64,000 nucleotides of DNA from Streptomyces albidoflavus (GTDB lineage Bacteria > Actinomycetota > Actinomycetes > Streptomycetales > Streptomycetaceae), in assembly GCF_000719955.1 (NCBI RefSeq), contig NZ_JOII01000007.1:124001-188000 (forward strand), in the 5' to 3' direction. How positions within the stretch are numbered: position 1 is the first letter of the stretch; each line of letters begins with the position of its first letter. Of this stretch, positions 1-9,231 are shown in pieces. The notes under the pieces were generated by a model. The model saw only the letters and a list, made by a program, of their open reading frames with translations. It did not search any database and had not been told where the DNA came from. The position numbers were made by a program, and so were the translations under genes.

Positions 1-110
1 GCGACGGCCACCGAGGCCCCCTCGGCGGCGAAGGCGAGCGCGACGGCCCGGCCGATGCCGGTGCCCGCGCCGGTGACGAGGACGGTCCTGCCCGTGAAGC
101 GTGTGGTCAT
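1..110 (-). CDS. SDR family oxidoreductase, N-terminal fragment
   Basis: Only the first 36 residues are in the window; the gene runs off the left edge. They show a beta strand followed by TGAGTGIG, the Rossmann glycine-rich NAD(P)-binding motif of short-chain dehydrogenases. The start ATG at 110 has a purine-rich GGGGAG stretch upstream. Substrate cannot be told. It lies just downstream of, and on the same strand as, a TetR gene, and the gap between them holds a copy of the operator-like sequence also found in front of the TetR gene, so it is the likely regulated target. Confidence 0.85.
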   Translation of the reverse strand, partial: MTTRFTGRTVLVTGAGTGIGRAVALAFAAEGASVAV

Positions 111-132
111 GATGACTACTCCCCCTGTTTTT

Positions 133-146
133 TTGACCGATCGTTC
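133..146. promoter_or_regulatory. TetR operator copy upstream of the SDR gene
   Basis: TTGACCGATCGTTC lies in the 82-base gap before the SDR start. Its exact reverse complement lies upstream of the TetR gene at 799-812. The core is one mismatch away from the palindrome GACCGATCGGTC, as expected for a TetR dimer site. Confidence 0.65.
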
Positions 147-191
147 CATTAAGTGGCCAGAAGCAAGCCCCCGCACGACGGGGGGGCACGT

Positions 192-776
192 TCAGTCCAG
201 CAGTTGCAGCGCCTGCTCGGCGGCGTCCCGCACCCGGCCCGGCTCGTCCGACGCCTTGCCGACCACCCGCAGCCCCTGCATCAGCACCAGCAGCATCCGG
301 GCGAGGGCCCGCGGGTCGCGGCCGGCGGGCAGCTCCCCCTGGGCCTGGGCCCGGACCAGGGCCGAGTGCAGCAGGGTCTCGATGTGGGACCAGCTCGCCT
401 CGACCCGGCGGGCGGCCGCGGGGTCCCGCGTGCCCAGTTCGGCGGCGGTGTTGGTGACGAAGCACCCGTCGGCGCGGTGCTCGCCGGAACCGGCCTCGGC
501 CGCGAACCGCCGCACCACCGCGCGTACGGCCGGCAGCGCGGGGCCCGGCCCGGACAGCTCTCCCAGCAGGCCCGGGTCCCGGTTCTCGTTGTACCGGTCC
601 AGAGCCTTCAGATACAGCTCGTGCTTGTTGCCGAAGGTGGCGTAGATGCTGGCGCGCCCGATGCCGAGGTGGCCGACGAGGTCCGCCATCGAGGTCGCCT
701 CGTAGCCCTGGCGCCAGAACAGCTCAAGGGCTGACTGGAGGGCGGCGTCCGGGTCGAATTCCTTGGTTCTGGCCAC
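192..776 (-). CDS. TetR/AcrR family transcriptional regulator
   Basis: A 194-residue protein of normal TetR length. The N-terminal helix-turn-helix spans about residues 10-55 (ALELFWRQGYEATSMADL, then GIGRASIYATFGNKHELY). The C-terminal half is the variable ligand-binding and dimer domain, with the DGCFVTNTAAEL segment common in the YxaF-like group. It is probably a repressor of the downstream SDR gene and of itself, because identical 14-base near-palindromes stand in front of both genes. The ligand is unknown. Confidence 0.93.
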   Translation of the reverse strand: MARTKEFDPDAALQSALELFWRQGYEATSMADLVGHLGIGRASIYATFGNKHELYLKALDRYNENRDPGLLGELSGPGPALPAVRAVVRRFAAEAGSGEHRADGCFVTNTAAELGTRDPAAARRVEASWSHIETLLHSALVRAQAQGELPAGRDPRALARMLLVLMQGLRVVGKASDEPGRVRDAAEQALQLLD

Positions 777-798
777 GTCGGGACCCTAGGAGATTCGA

Positions 799-812
799 GA
801 ACGATCGGTCAA
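799..812. promoter_or_regulatory. TetR operator copy upstream of the tetR gene
   Basis: GAACGATCGGTCAA lies 22 bases before the TetR start. It is the exact inverted copy of the sequence at 133-146, which supports autoregulation. Confidence 0.65.
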
Positions 813-928
813 GTATCACCCGGGACGCACCGCGCCCGAAGGAGCTTCGAAGGCGCTGCGAAGGCGCTCCGGAGGCGCTCCGGAGGAACGGGGCACCGGC
901 ATTTGAGGCCCGGTCGCGGACGAGTACC

Positions 929-1123
929 GTGGAAGACGTGGCAGAGCCGACAGCACCCCCCGCGCCCCACCTCACCACCACCGTGGAGAAGGGGCGCTTC
1001 TGTACCGCGCACTGCACCTGCGGGTGGCGGGGACCGGCGCGCAGAGCCCGGTCGAAGGCGCGGTCGGACGCCGAGGGGCACGTGACGTACGGGGACGGCC
1101 TGAGCCCCGTCGCGGCGGCCTGA
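929..1123 (+). CDS. small conserved hypothetical protein
   Basis: A 64-residue protein starting at GTG. Its centre carries three cysteines in CTAHCTCGW followed by GPARRARSKARSDA, a pattern I associate with a small uncharacterised protein common in Streptomyces; the cysteine/histidine spacing suggests a small metal site. High third-position GC and convergence with the PAP2 gene support a real gene. No function can be given. The start could also be GTG at 938. Confidence 0.6.
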   Translation: MEDVAEPTAPPAPHLTTTVEKGRFCTAHCTCGWRGPARRARSKARSDAEGHVTYGDGLSPVAAA

Positions 1124-1139
1124 GCCCTGCGCTTCCGCT

Positions 1140-1910
<771 letters not shown>

Positions 1911-2207
1911 CGCGGTGCGGCCCCTTGTCTGCTCGCCTGCCGGCACACCTTCGCGTGTGCCTCTTCTGCCTTCGCAACCCCCGTGGTCCGAAGCGACGGT
2001 TCCGCCACCACCGTGGTGACGGTCCGTCCGGTGCGTGCTGCTGCGTGGTCAGTGCGGCGTGCTGCCCCCCATCAGGAAACGCCTGTGGGCCCGCGCGCCG
2101 TTCCACCCTCCACGGAACGATCACCCTCCTGTTATCGAAGAGAGATCCATCCTCGCAGCTCAGAGCCAGAATCTGACACAGAGTTCAAGCCACCTTACCG
2201 TGCGCGT

Positions 2208-3386
2208 TCAGGACGTAGGGGCCCTTGACACCGACGGCCCCCCGGCCTCGTCCGAACGGCCCTCGGGCGTCTCGGGCTCCTCGCGCCGGGCCTCGTCGCC
2301 CGGTTCCGCATCCGCCGCGCCCTCCGGGCCCTCCTCGGGCTCCGGCTGGTCCTCCGCCCGCTCCTCGGCGGGCGCCGTCGGCAGCGCCTCGGCGCCCGCC
2401 GCCGTGACGCGGGTGGCGCCGAAGTAGTCCGGGGTGTCCATCTTGGAGAAGCGGACGACGGCGCCGGGGCGCGGGGCGTCGATCATGTAGCCGCCGCCCA
2501 CGTAGATCCCGACGTGGCGGATGGCGCGCGAGTTGGCGAGGTCGTCGGAGAAGAAGACCAGGTCACCCGGGAGCAGTTCGTCCCGCGAGGGGTGCGGCCC
2601 GGCGTTGTACTGGTCGTTGGCGACGCGCGGCAGCTCGATCCCCGCCGTCCGGTACGCCGCCTGCGTCAGCCCCGAGCAGTCGAACCGCCCGCCCTGCTCG
2701 GCCGTGCCCGTCCCGCCCCACAGGTACGGCGTCCCCAGCTTCTGCTGCGCGTACTGGATGGCCTGCGCCGCCTGCTGGGACGGCTCGACCCGCGTCACCG
2801 GCCGGGCGAAGCTCTTGGAGAGGTCGGTGATGGTCTTCACGTAGTTCTGCGTCTCGCTGTACGGCGGCACGCCCCCGTACTTGATGACGGCGTACGGCCC
2901 GGCGTTGTACGCGGCGAGCATGTTGTGCGTCGGGTCGCCCGGGGCGTCCTTGACGTACTTGGCCAGCTCGCAGTCGTAGTAGGCGGCCGAGGGGATCGCG
3001 TCCTGCGGGTCCCAGACGTCGCGGACGCCGTCCTTGTTGCCGTCTATGCCGTGGGTGGCCCAGGTCCCGGGGATGAACTGGGCGATGCCCTGGGCGGCGG
3101 CGGGGCTCTGCGCCTTCGGGTTGAAGCCGCTCTCCTGGTAGAGCTGGGCGGCGAGCAGGGCCGGGTTGATGGCCGGGCAGAGGTTGCCCCACTTCTGCAC
3201 GAGGGCCTGGTACTGCGCGGGTACGGACCCCTTGGCGAGCGCCACCGCGCCCCCCGCCGCCCCGCCCGCCAGCGACCCGGCGGCGGCCAGCGTGCCGACG
3301 AAGAGCAGCGCGACGAACCCCAGGCACGTCGTGATCCCGATCCCGCCCACCACCAGAACCTTTTTCACGCCCCCAGGGTCCCCCAT
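2208..3386 (-). CDS. bifunctional lytic transglycosylase / NlpC-P60 endopeptidase
   Basis: A 392-residue cell-wall hydrolase. An N-terminal signal anchor (KKVLVVGGIGITTCLGF) is followed by an SLT-like domain with the catalytic-type QESGFNP, then QGIAQFIPGTW and LAAYNAGP. An NlpC/P60 domain follows with the nucleophile in FDCSGLTQAAY and the histidine in RHVGIYVGGGYMIDAP. The C-terminus is a disordered acidic tail of about 60 residues. It would cut glycan strands and peptide stems of peptidoglycan. ATG 3386 is used, but GTG 3368, with GGGGGA ten bases upstream, is an equally good start that begins right at the signal sequence. Confidence 0.93.
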   Translation of the reverse strand: MGDPGGVKKVLVVGGIGITTCLGFVALLFVGTLAAAGSLAGGAAGGAVALAKGSVPAQYQALVQKWGNLCPAINPALLAAQLYQESGFNPKAQSPAAAQGIAQFIPGTWATHGIDGNKDGVRDVWDPQDAIPSAAYYDCELAKYVKDAPGDPTHNMLAAYNAGPYAVIKYGGVPPYSETQNYVKTITDLSKSFARPVTRVEPSQQAAQAIQYAQQKLGTPYLWGGTGTAEQGGRFDCSGLTQAAYRTAGIELPRVANDQYNAGPHPSRDELLPGDLVFFSDDLANSRAIRHVGIYVGGGYMIDAPRPGAVVRFSKMDTPDYFGATRVTAAGAEALPTAPAEERAEDQPEPEEGPEGAADAEPGDEARREEPETPEGRSDEAGGPSVSRAPTS

Positions 3387-3557
3387 CGCGGCCGGAAGCG
3401 AACAGATTTCCCCCAGACATGACGCAGACCACGCCTGTGCGGCCGGTATATGACGCTCCGTCGGCGCACCGGCCCCTCCCACCCCGTCCACGGCCCCCGG
3501 CGCGGCGCGGAAAAACTCCGTGCACCGGCCACCGACGCGGCCCTAAGGTCGTCCCCC

Positions 3558-4064
3558 GTGGACCCACTGACCGAAAAACAGATCCGTACCTCGTTCGTCA
3601 ACAGCACGAAGGGCGAGGCCACCCGCCTGCGCCTCCCGCTCGACTTCGCCGAGCTGCCCTGGCCGGATCTCGACTTCCTCGGCTGGGTCGACCCGGGCGC
3701 GCCGCTCCGCGCCCACCTCGTCGTCCCGCGCGCCGACGGCACCCCGCTGGGCATCTCCCTGCGCGTCCCGGCCGTCGGCCGCACCAGCGCCATGAAGTCG
3801 AGCCTCTGCCAGATCTGCCTGACCGGCCACGCCTCCTCCGGCGTCACCCTCTTCACCGCCCCGCTGGCGGGCCCGCGCGGCCGCCAGGGCAACACCGTCG
3901 GCATCTACCTCTGCGCCGACCTGGCCTGCCCCCTCTACGTACGCGGCAAGCGCCAGCCCCTGCTGCGCTCGGGCCGCCAGGAGGAGTCCCTGACGGTGGA
4001 GGAACGGGTGGAGCGGATGATGTCGAATCTGGAGGGGTTCACGGCGAAGGTGGTCGAGGGGTAG
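3558..4064 (+). CDS. FBP domain-containing zinc-finger protein
   Basis: A 168-residue protein starting at GTG 3558 with DPLTEKQIRTSFVN. It matches the actinobacterial FBP family, whose C-terminal treble-clef finger is visible here as LCQIC and, about 35 residues later, YLCADLACPLYVR, giving four cysteines for one zinc. The family is named from similarity to the zinc finger of EF-G-binding proteins; a ribosome or elongation-factor role is possible but unproven. It diverges from the NlpC/P60 gene. The longer upstream frame to 3450 has poor codon use and was not used. Confidence 0.85.
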   Translation: MDPLTEKQIRTSFVNSTKGEATRLRLPLDFAELPWPDLDFLGWVDPGAPLRAHLVVPRADGTPLGISLRVPAVGRTSAMKSSLCQICLTGHASSGVTLFTAPLAGPRGRQGNTVGIYLCADLACPLYVRGKRQPLLRSGRQEESLTVEERVERMMSNLEGFTAKVVEG

Positions 4065-4097
4065 TCACCGAGTACTCACCGGGTACTCCTCGGGCAC

Positions 4098-4628
4098 TCA
4101 CCGGGTGAGGCCCATCAGCTCCTCGTCGAACCCCGGAAACTCGGCGCCGGCGTCCGCCACCACCCCGGCGGGCCCGCGCCGCCGCCCGGACGCGAACCGC
4201 TCCGCCACGGCCTCCCGCACGGGGTCCGGGCGCGGCTCCTCCTCCTCGGCCCCGTACCCGGCAGCGGCCTCCCAGGGCCCGACCCCGCCGGCCAGCAGCC
4301 ACAGGAAGTCCGCGAGATCCCGCGCGATCACCCCGGTCTCGCCCTCCGACCCCAGGAAGACCACCGGCTGCTCGACCAGCCCGCGCCCCTCCCGAACCAG
4401 CCAGAACGCCGCGTACCCGCCGGTCCCGTCCTGCCCGAACACCCGGAAGCAGGCGCCGTCCACCTCCTGGTTCCCGGTCCAGGACCGGAACCACCCGGCG
4501 GTCTCCCCCGCCGACAGGAACTCCGGGAACGGCTCGAAATCGACCCCGTTCCCGTCGTCGTAGTCGAACCCACCCGCCAGCGCGGCGGCCAGTGCGGCGG
4601 GGAACTCCCGCGACTCGTCCTCAACCAT
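4098..4628 (-). CDS. SMI1/KNR4 (SUKH)-like protein
   Basis: A 176-residue acidic protein. GGFDYDDGNGVDFEPFPEFLSAGE, seen from about residue 19, and the later DLADFLWLLAGG resemble SUKH-superfamily proteins, many of which are immunity proteins to polymorphic toxins. No toxin gene is adjacent, so it could be an orphan immunity protein or a housekeeping SUKH member. Assignment rests on pattern similarity only. The start ATG is 43 bases from the divergent DinB-fold gene. Confidence 0.65.
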   Translation of the reverse strand: MVEDESREFPAALAAALAGGFDYDDGNGVDFEPFPEFLSAGETAGWFRSWTGNQEVDGACFRVFGQDGTGGYAAFWLVREGRGLVEQPVVFLGSEGETGVIARDLADFLWLLAGGVGPWEAAAGYGAEEEEPRPDPVREAVAERFASGRRRGPAGVVADAGAEFPGFDEELMGLTR

Positions 4629-4671
4629 GCGGCCACGCTAGACGCAACCACCGACAGGGCACCCTCCGCGC

Positions 4672-5091
4672 ATGGACGCCTCCCACGTGACCGCAGCCGT
4701 AGCCGAGACCCACCGCGTCCTCGGCCCGCACACCGACGCAGACTGGTCGGCCCCCGCCAGTCCCTTGGAGTGGAGCTGCCGGGACACCGCCGTCCACATC
4801 GCCCACGACCTGCTCGCCTACGCGTCCCAGCTCGCCGCGGCCCCCGCCGACGCCTACCTCCCCCACGACCTCACCGTCCGCCCGGAGGCCACACCCGCCG
4901 ACATCCTCCGCACCGTCACCGCCTGCGGCACCCTCCTGAGCGGCGTCCTCACCACCACCGCCCCGACGGCCCGCGCCTGGCACTGGGGTCCTTGCGACCC
5001 GGCCGGCTTCGCCGCGATGGGCGCCCGCCACCCTCGCCTCGCAGGATACGAGCGCCTCGTGTCAGTGGCAGGAGCCACACTCCCCCCATGA
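4672..5091 (+). CDS. truncated maleylpyruvate isomerase N-terminal domain protein
   Basis: A 139-residue protein whose first 115 residues fit the DinB-fold, mycothiol-dependent isomerase N-terminal domain (WSCRDTAVHIAHDLLAYASQLA, then WHWGPCDPAGFAAMG). In full-length relatives the last motif leads into a long C-terminal helix region; here it switches abruptly to an unrelated 20-residue end. I infer a C-terminal deletion of about 60 residues, probably with loss of function. Its stop overlaps the next gene's start (ATGA), so the deletion may have joined the two genes. Confidence 0.7.
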   Translation: MDASHVTAAVAETHRVLGPHTDADWSAPASPLEWSCRDTAVHIAHDLLAYASQLAAAPADAYLPHDLTVRPEATPADILRTVTACGTLLSGVLTTTAPTARAWHWGPCDPAGFAAMGARHPRLAGYERLVSVAGATLPP

Positions 5092-5705
5092 CCCAACCCA
5101 ACCCCGACCCCACCTACAAAGCCGACCTCGTCCGCTACCTCCAGGAGTCCAGGGAAGCCCTGCTCTGGAAGCTGGACGGCCTGTCGGAGTACGACGCCCG
5201 GCGGCCCCTGACCCCGACGGGGACGAACCTCCTCGGTCTGGTGAAGCACCTCTCCGGTGTCGAACTCGGCTACTTCGGGGACACCTTCGGGCGTCCGTAC
5301 TTCACGGAGGAGAAGCCCCCGCCCTCGTGGTGGTGGACCGAGGCCGAGGACCCGCACGCCGACATGTACGCCACCCCGGAGGAGTCCCGCGAGGAGATCA
5401 CGGGCCTGTACCGGCGGGCCTGGGAGCACGCGCAGGCCACGTTCGACGCGCTCCCCCTGGACGCGGTGGGCCGTGTTCCGTGGTGGCCCGAGGAGCGGAG
5501 CGCGGTCACGCTGCACCACATCATGGTGCGGGTCAACTCCGACACCCAGCGCCACGCGGGCCACGCCGACATCCTCCGCGAACTCATCGACGGAGCGGCC
5601 GGGTTGATCCCGGGCAAGGACGCGCTGGCGACCGACGACGCGGAGAACTGGGCGCGCCACCGGGAGCGGGTCGAGCAGGCGGCCAGGGAGGCGGACGCCC
5701 GCTGA
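5088..5705 (+). CDS. DinB family protein (DUF664)
   Basis: A 205-residue four-helix DinB-fold protein. LLGLVKHLSGVELGYFGDTFGRP holds one metal-site histidine, and TLHHIMVRVNSDTQRHAGHADILREL holds the two others. Family members are mycothiol- or bacillithiol-dependent transferases acting in the cytoplasm on small electrophiles. GGAG precedes the ATG, which overlaps the stop of the truncated isomerase-like gene by 4 bases, suggesting translational coupling. Substrate is unknown. Confidence 0.9.
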   Translation: MTQPNPDPTYKADLVRYLQESREALLWKLDGLSEYDARRPLTPTGTNLLGLVKHLSGVELGYFGDTFGRPYFTEEKPPPSWWWTEAEDPHADMYATPEESREEITGLYRRAWEHAQATFDALPLDAVGRVPWWPEERSAVTLHHIMVRVNSDTQRHAGHADILRELIDGAAGLIPGKDALATDDAENWARHRERVEQAAREADAR

Positions 5706-5739
5706 GCCACACCCGCCCGCCCCCGCGAGGCGCCCCCGC

Positions 5740-7110
5740 TCAGCGGTCCGTCAGTGCCGGTACGAGGAGTGACGCGTCCAGGGTGCCCAGGCCGCTGGCC
5801 AGGTCGTAGCCGCGGGTGGCACGGTGGCCGTCGTCGCCGTTGGTGCCGTGGGTGACGTCGAGGAGGCCCGCCTTGCGGCCGGCGTCGACGTCGCGGCCCA
5901 TTTCGTACAGGTGGTGGTGGAGGCGGCCGACGCGGTCGCCGGCCTCCTGGTCGGCGTCGGCGACGATGCCGGCGAAGAGGGGGGCGGCCAGGCTGGTTCC
6001 GGCCATCGGGACCCAGGTGGGGGTCTTGCCGTCCTCGGTGAAGTGGATCATGGTCGAGCCGTCGCCGGAGGCGGTCATGGCGAGGTCGGGCACGCCTCGC
6101 CGGGCGCCGACGGCCGGCTCGACCCGGTTCTGGTAGGAGGGGCGGTCGAAGACCTCGGAGACGCCGCCGCCGGAGGCGCCCGCGCGGTCGTCCCAGACCA
6201 CGTCCGGGTCGGTCCGCCGTCCCTCGTCGTCGAGGCCGAGCCGCAGCCCGCCGACCGCGAAGACGCTCGGGTCGGAGGCGGGCCAGGAGACCCCCCGTAC
6301 GGGCTTGCCGTCCTCCTCGGTGGGGGCGGCGCCGCCGTCCCCGGCGGGCGCGACCACGGTGATGCCCTTGCGGGCCGCGTCGAGGAAGACGGGGGCCATC
6401 TCCTTGAAGTCGGTGCGCAGTTCCCGCCCCAGTTCGCCCTTCTCGGGCACGGCGAAACTGACCGACAGCACATCGGCCGAGTCGTCCTCGACGACCTGGC
6501 GCGCCACGTCGGCGAGGCGCCGCGCCCCGTCCGCCGTCAGCCCCTCGTCGGCCTCGCCCGGGGCCGCGTCGACCTGGTGCAGCACCACCTTGGCCTCCGG
6601 CGCCATGGCGTGGACCGCCTGTACGGCGAGGGTGGTGTCCTTGGCCTGGGAGACCATGACGTCGCTGTCCCAGTCGAAGGGCGCGGCCTCACCGGAGTCG
6701 GGCGCGTGCCGCACCACCTCGATCTGCGGCGCCGCCAGCCGCAGCTTCTCGCTGAACGCCCGCAGGTCCGTCTCCAGCACCGGCGACCCCACCGGCATCA
6801 CCACGGCGACCGTCTGCCCCTTGCCGGTCGCCTTCAGCTCCTTCACGCCGTAGACGGTCCGCAGCTGGTCGAAGGTGTAGCAGGAGGTCCGCTGCTCCTT
6901 GCGGCACTCCTCCTGCGCCTGCCGTACCGAGGGATCGGGCTCGTCGGCGGCGGGCGTCACCGGCGCCTGCGACCCGGGTACCCGCTCCGCCGTCCCCGCT
7001 CCGCGCGTCCGCCCGGGCCCGTCCTCGTCCCCGGCCCCCTGGCACCCCGCCACCAGCACCGCGCCCGCCACCACGGCAACCCCGACCCGCGCCCTCGCTC
7101 CCCTGCCCAT
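5740..7110 (-). CDS. sedolisin (S53) family peptidase, lipoprotein
   Basis: A 456-residue exported protein. ATG 7110 has GGGAGG upstream and gives a lipoprotein signal ending VAGCQG, so the mature enzyme would be tethered at Cys. The body follows the S53/S8 layout: an Asp-rich N-terminal lobe (DWDSDVMVSQAKDTTLAVQ), the oxyanion-side segment APAGDGG, and AGTSLAAPLFAG with the nucleophilic serine. Calcium-binding residues are expected near the C-terminus in LASGLGTLD. It probably degrades proteins at the cell surface. An upstream start at 7170 would bury the signal peptide and is rejected. Confidence 0.88.
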   Translation of the reverse strand: MGRGARARVGVAVVAGAVLVAGCQGAGDEDGPGRTRGAGTAERVPGSQAPVTPAADEPDPSVRQAQEECRKEQRTSCYTFDQLRTVYGVKELKATGKGQTVAVVMPVGSPVLETDLRAFSEKLRLAAPQIEVVRHAPDSGEAAPFDWDSDVMVSQAKDTTLAVQAVHAMAPEAKVVLHQVDAAPGEADEGLTADGARRLADVARQVVEDDSADVLSVSFAVPEKGELGRELRTDFKEMAPVFLDAARKGITVVAPAGDGGAAPTEEDGKPVRGVSWPASDPSVFAVGGLRLGLDDEGRRTDPDVVWDDRAGASGGGVSEVFDRPSYQNRVEPAVGARRGVPDLAMTASGDGSTMIHFTEDGKTPTWVPMAGTSLAAPLFAGIVADADQEAGDRVGRLHHHLYEMGRDVDAGRKAGLLDVTHGTNGDDGHRATRGYDLASGLGTLDASLLVPALTDR

Positions 7111-7316
7111 GCTCCGGCCCTCCCGACGACGGCACCCCGACTCGCCCCGGCCGACCCGAGGCCATCCCACCCTCCGCCGGGGCGGCGGGGGCGGCGAGCC
7201 TGAGGGGGCCGGGCGGGTGACGCCAGGGGAGCCGCGCCGCCCCGTCCGGGTGCGTGTCCCGGCGGCCGCGTGCTCGTTCCAGTGCCGTTGGACAGCCGTC
7301 CCCGAGAAGGAGCCCC

Positions 7317-7702
7317 GTGAACATTCCCGAAGAGCTGAAGTACACCGAGGAGCACAACTGGGTGCGGGTCCTGTCCGGTGGCGCCGCCCAGGTCGGGATC
7401 ACCAGCTACGCCCAGACCCAGCTGGGCGACATCGTCTTCGTCGAGCTTCCCAAGGTGGGGCAGGCCCTCGACGCCGGGCAGGCCATGGGCGTGATCGAGT
7501 CCGTCAAGGCCGCGACCGACCTGTACTCGCCCCTGGCGGGGAAGGTCACCGCCGTCAACGACGAGCTCGAAGCGAGCCCCGAGTCATCAACGAGGAGCCG
7601 TACGGAGACGGCTGGATGGTGGAGATCCAGCCGTCGGACGCCGGTGCCCTGAACGACCTCCTCGACGCGGCGAAGTACCAAGGCATCGTCAGCGGCGGCT
7701 GA
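7317..7702 (+). pseudogene. gcvH: gcvH, glycine cleavage system H protein, single-base frameshift
   Basis: From GTG 7317 (AAGGAG upstream) the frame reads a clear H protein: IPEELKYTEEHNWVRV, GDIVFVELPKVG, then the lipoyl-lysine segment GVIESVKAATDLYSPLAG. After NDELEASPE at about 7583 the frame turns to nonsense, while the +1-shifted frame continues INEEPYGDGWMVEIQ to a proper C-terminus at 7702. Restoring one base between 7583 and 7584 gives a full H protein of about 128 residues. H protein carries the aminomethyl intermediate between the P, T and L proteins. No gcvT or glyA is adjacent, although Streptomyces normally groups them. Either a real lesion or a sequencing error. Confidence 0.9.
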
Positions 7703-7714
7703 CCACTCGACGGA

Positions 7715-7749
7715 GGTCCGGCCCCGGCTCACCAGGCCGGGGCCGGACC
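7715..7749. terminator. hairpin between convergent genes
   Basis: A perfect 13-base inverted repeat (GGTCCGGCCCCGG and its complement) around a 9-base loop lies between gcvH and the convergent helix-turn-helix gene, overlapping the latter's last codons. It fits a bidirectional terminator without a T run. Confidence 0.6.
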
Positions 7750-9039
7750 CGTTCCCGGCAACGGCACCCCCCTGAGCTGCGACCCTCGCGCGGGCCCGTT
7801 GACGTGGAACGCGGCCCGGACGGCGGCGGCGCCTCTGGCGGCGGTCTCCGGGGTCACGGAGTAGTCGGTCGGGTCCGGGGGCAGGTCGCCGTAGCGGGCC
7901 TGTTCGCGGACGCAGGCGTTGCACAGGCCCGGCTGGAACATGTTGGCCTTGCAGTTGACGCACTGGGGCCGGGAGGCCGGGCGGGGTCTCGGCGCGCGTG
8001 GGGCGGGCTTCTTACGGCGCAGCCGGTCGGCGACCAGTGCTGCCGCCGCGTGCACCCGGGGTGGCAGCCCGCTGGTCAACAGGTGGAACACCGACGCCTC
8101 GTCGGCCCCGACCGCGAACCACTCGTCCAGCAACGGCGCCAACTCCCGCGCCTCGTCCGCCCCGAGCGTCAGCCGCCGGTCCCGCTGCCCGAGCCGCGCC
8201 AGCACCTCGGCGCTCCCGGTGAGAGGTTCCTCGCGGCGAGGCCGCTGGGGCGCGTCTGCGGGGTCGGGAGGCAGCGCCTCACCCTCGGCCGCCTCGGAGG
8301 TCTCCCAGACGATGGGAGGGGCGCCTGAGGGCTCTGGCGGGGGCGGGGAGGTCACAGGGTCCGTGGGGGGTGGCGTGGGCGGAGTCCGGGGTGCCGTTCC
8401 GGCGGGGCGGTCGTCCAGCGGTGCGCGCGGACCGGGGACGATGATCGCCGACTCGGCGCAAGCCGACGCCAGTTGTCCTGCGGGGACCTGGTCCTCCGCC
8501 GCCTCGCGCTTCTTGCGGCGGCGCTTCGGGCGGCGTTCGCCGCAGCCCGCGTCCTGCGCCCGAGGGCCGTCCGACGAGGGGGAGGGGACTCCCAGGGTGG
8601 GGGGTCTTGTACTCCCCGTCTTGCCCGTAAGGGTAGGGCCGGGGGCGCCGACGGTCGGTCCACCGGAGGCCGGGTTTCCGGACACCGCAGCGCAGACCTT
8701 GCCCAGGCTCGCCACACCCGGCTCGGCGGGCGCGTCGGGCTCGTCGGCGTACGGAACGTCGAAGACCTCGTAGTCGGTGGTGAAGCGGCCCGTGGGGCCT
8801 TGGCGCCTGACCCGGCGGAGGTACCGGAACTCCTCCAACTGCCGCAGGGCGGCGGCCACACGGTCGCGCCCTTCGGCCCTGAGTCCGGCGAGCTGGCGTA
8901 CCGAGGTCCTGCTGCCGTCAGGGAGCCCGAGGAGGTACGAGAGGATGCCCATCGCCGCCCACGAAAGGTGCTTGTCGCGCGTCGTGGCGTTGGGGAGACT
9001 GGTGAAAGAGCGCTTGGGCGCGCTACGGTAAATGCGCAT
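7729..9039 (-). CDS. winged-helix domain protein with C-terminal zinc knuckle
   Basis: A 436-residue protein. Residues 10-75 (LPNATTRDKHLSWAAMG, then SVRQLAGLRAEGRDRVAAALRQLEE) form a winged helix of the kind found at the N-terminus of replication initiators and phage or plasmid DNA-binding proteins. A long proline-rich low-complexity middle of about 190 residues follows, with a basic KRRRKKR patch. Near the C-terminus CVNCKANMFQPGLCNACV gives a CxxC...CxxC zinc knuckle. Such genes are frequent in Streptomyces accessory DNA. It may be a remnant replication or regulatory protein of an integrated element; no integrase is seen nearby. Confidence 0.8.
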   Translation of the reverse strand: MRIYRSAPKRSFTSLPNATTRDKHLSWAAMGILSYLLGLPDGSRTSVRQLAGLRAEGRDRVAAALRQLEEFRYLRRVRRQGPTGRFTTDYEVFDVPYADEPDAPAEPGVASLGKVCAAVSGNPASGGPTVGAPGPTLTGKTGSTRPPTLGVPSPSSDGPRAQDAGCGERRPKRRRKKREAAEDQVPAGQLASACAESAIIVPGPRAPLDDRPAGTAPRTPPTPPPTDPVTSPPPPEPSGAPPIVWETSEAAEGEALPPDPADAPQRPRREEPLTGSAEVLARLGQRDRRLTLGADEARELAPLLDEWFAVGADEASVFHLLTSGLPPRVHAAAALVADRLRRKKPAPRAPRPRPASRPQCVNCKANMFQPGLCNACVREQARYGDLPPDPTDYSVTPETAARGAAAVRAAFHVNGPARGSQLRGVPLPGTGPAPAW

Positions 9040-9100
9040 TCGGGAAGGTGTTGCTTCCTGGTGTCATGACGGCAGGGAGCGGCAACTCCCGTGTACGTCC

Positions 9101-9130
9101 GCCCCCGTGTGCTGCGCACCGGGGGCTTTT
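9101..9130 (+). terminator. intrinsic terminator with T tract, no obvious plus-strand gene upstream
   Basis: GCCCCCG pairs with CGGGGGC across a 12-base loop and is followed by TTTT on the plus strand. Both flanking genes are on the minus strand, so this hairpin would end a plus-strand transcript beginning within or beyond the start of the winged-helix gene. Confidence 0.6.
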
Positions 9131-9231
9131 CCTATGAGCGGGCATATGCGCCGTTCAGCGGCGACTCTATGTGCGGCCAAAAGGGCGAAGGCAAGCCCGA
9201 ACAGGCATTTTGGGCCCGCACAGAGTGATAT

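Noticed and set aside
7200..7316. Glycine riboswitch before gcvH
   Set aside because: The leader is short and very GC-rich, and I could not see the tandem aptamer core; not supported.
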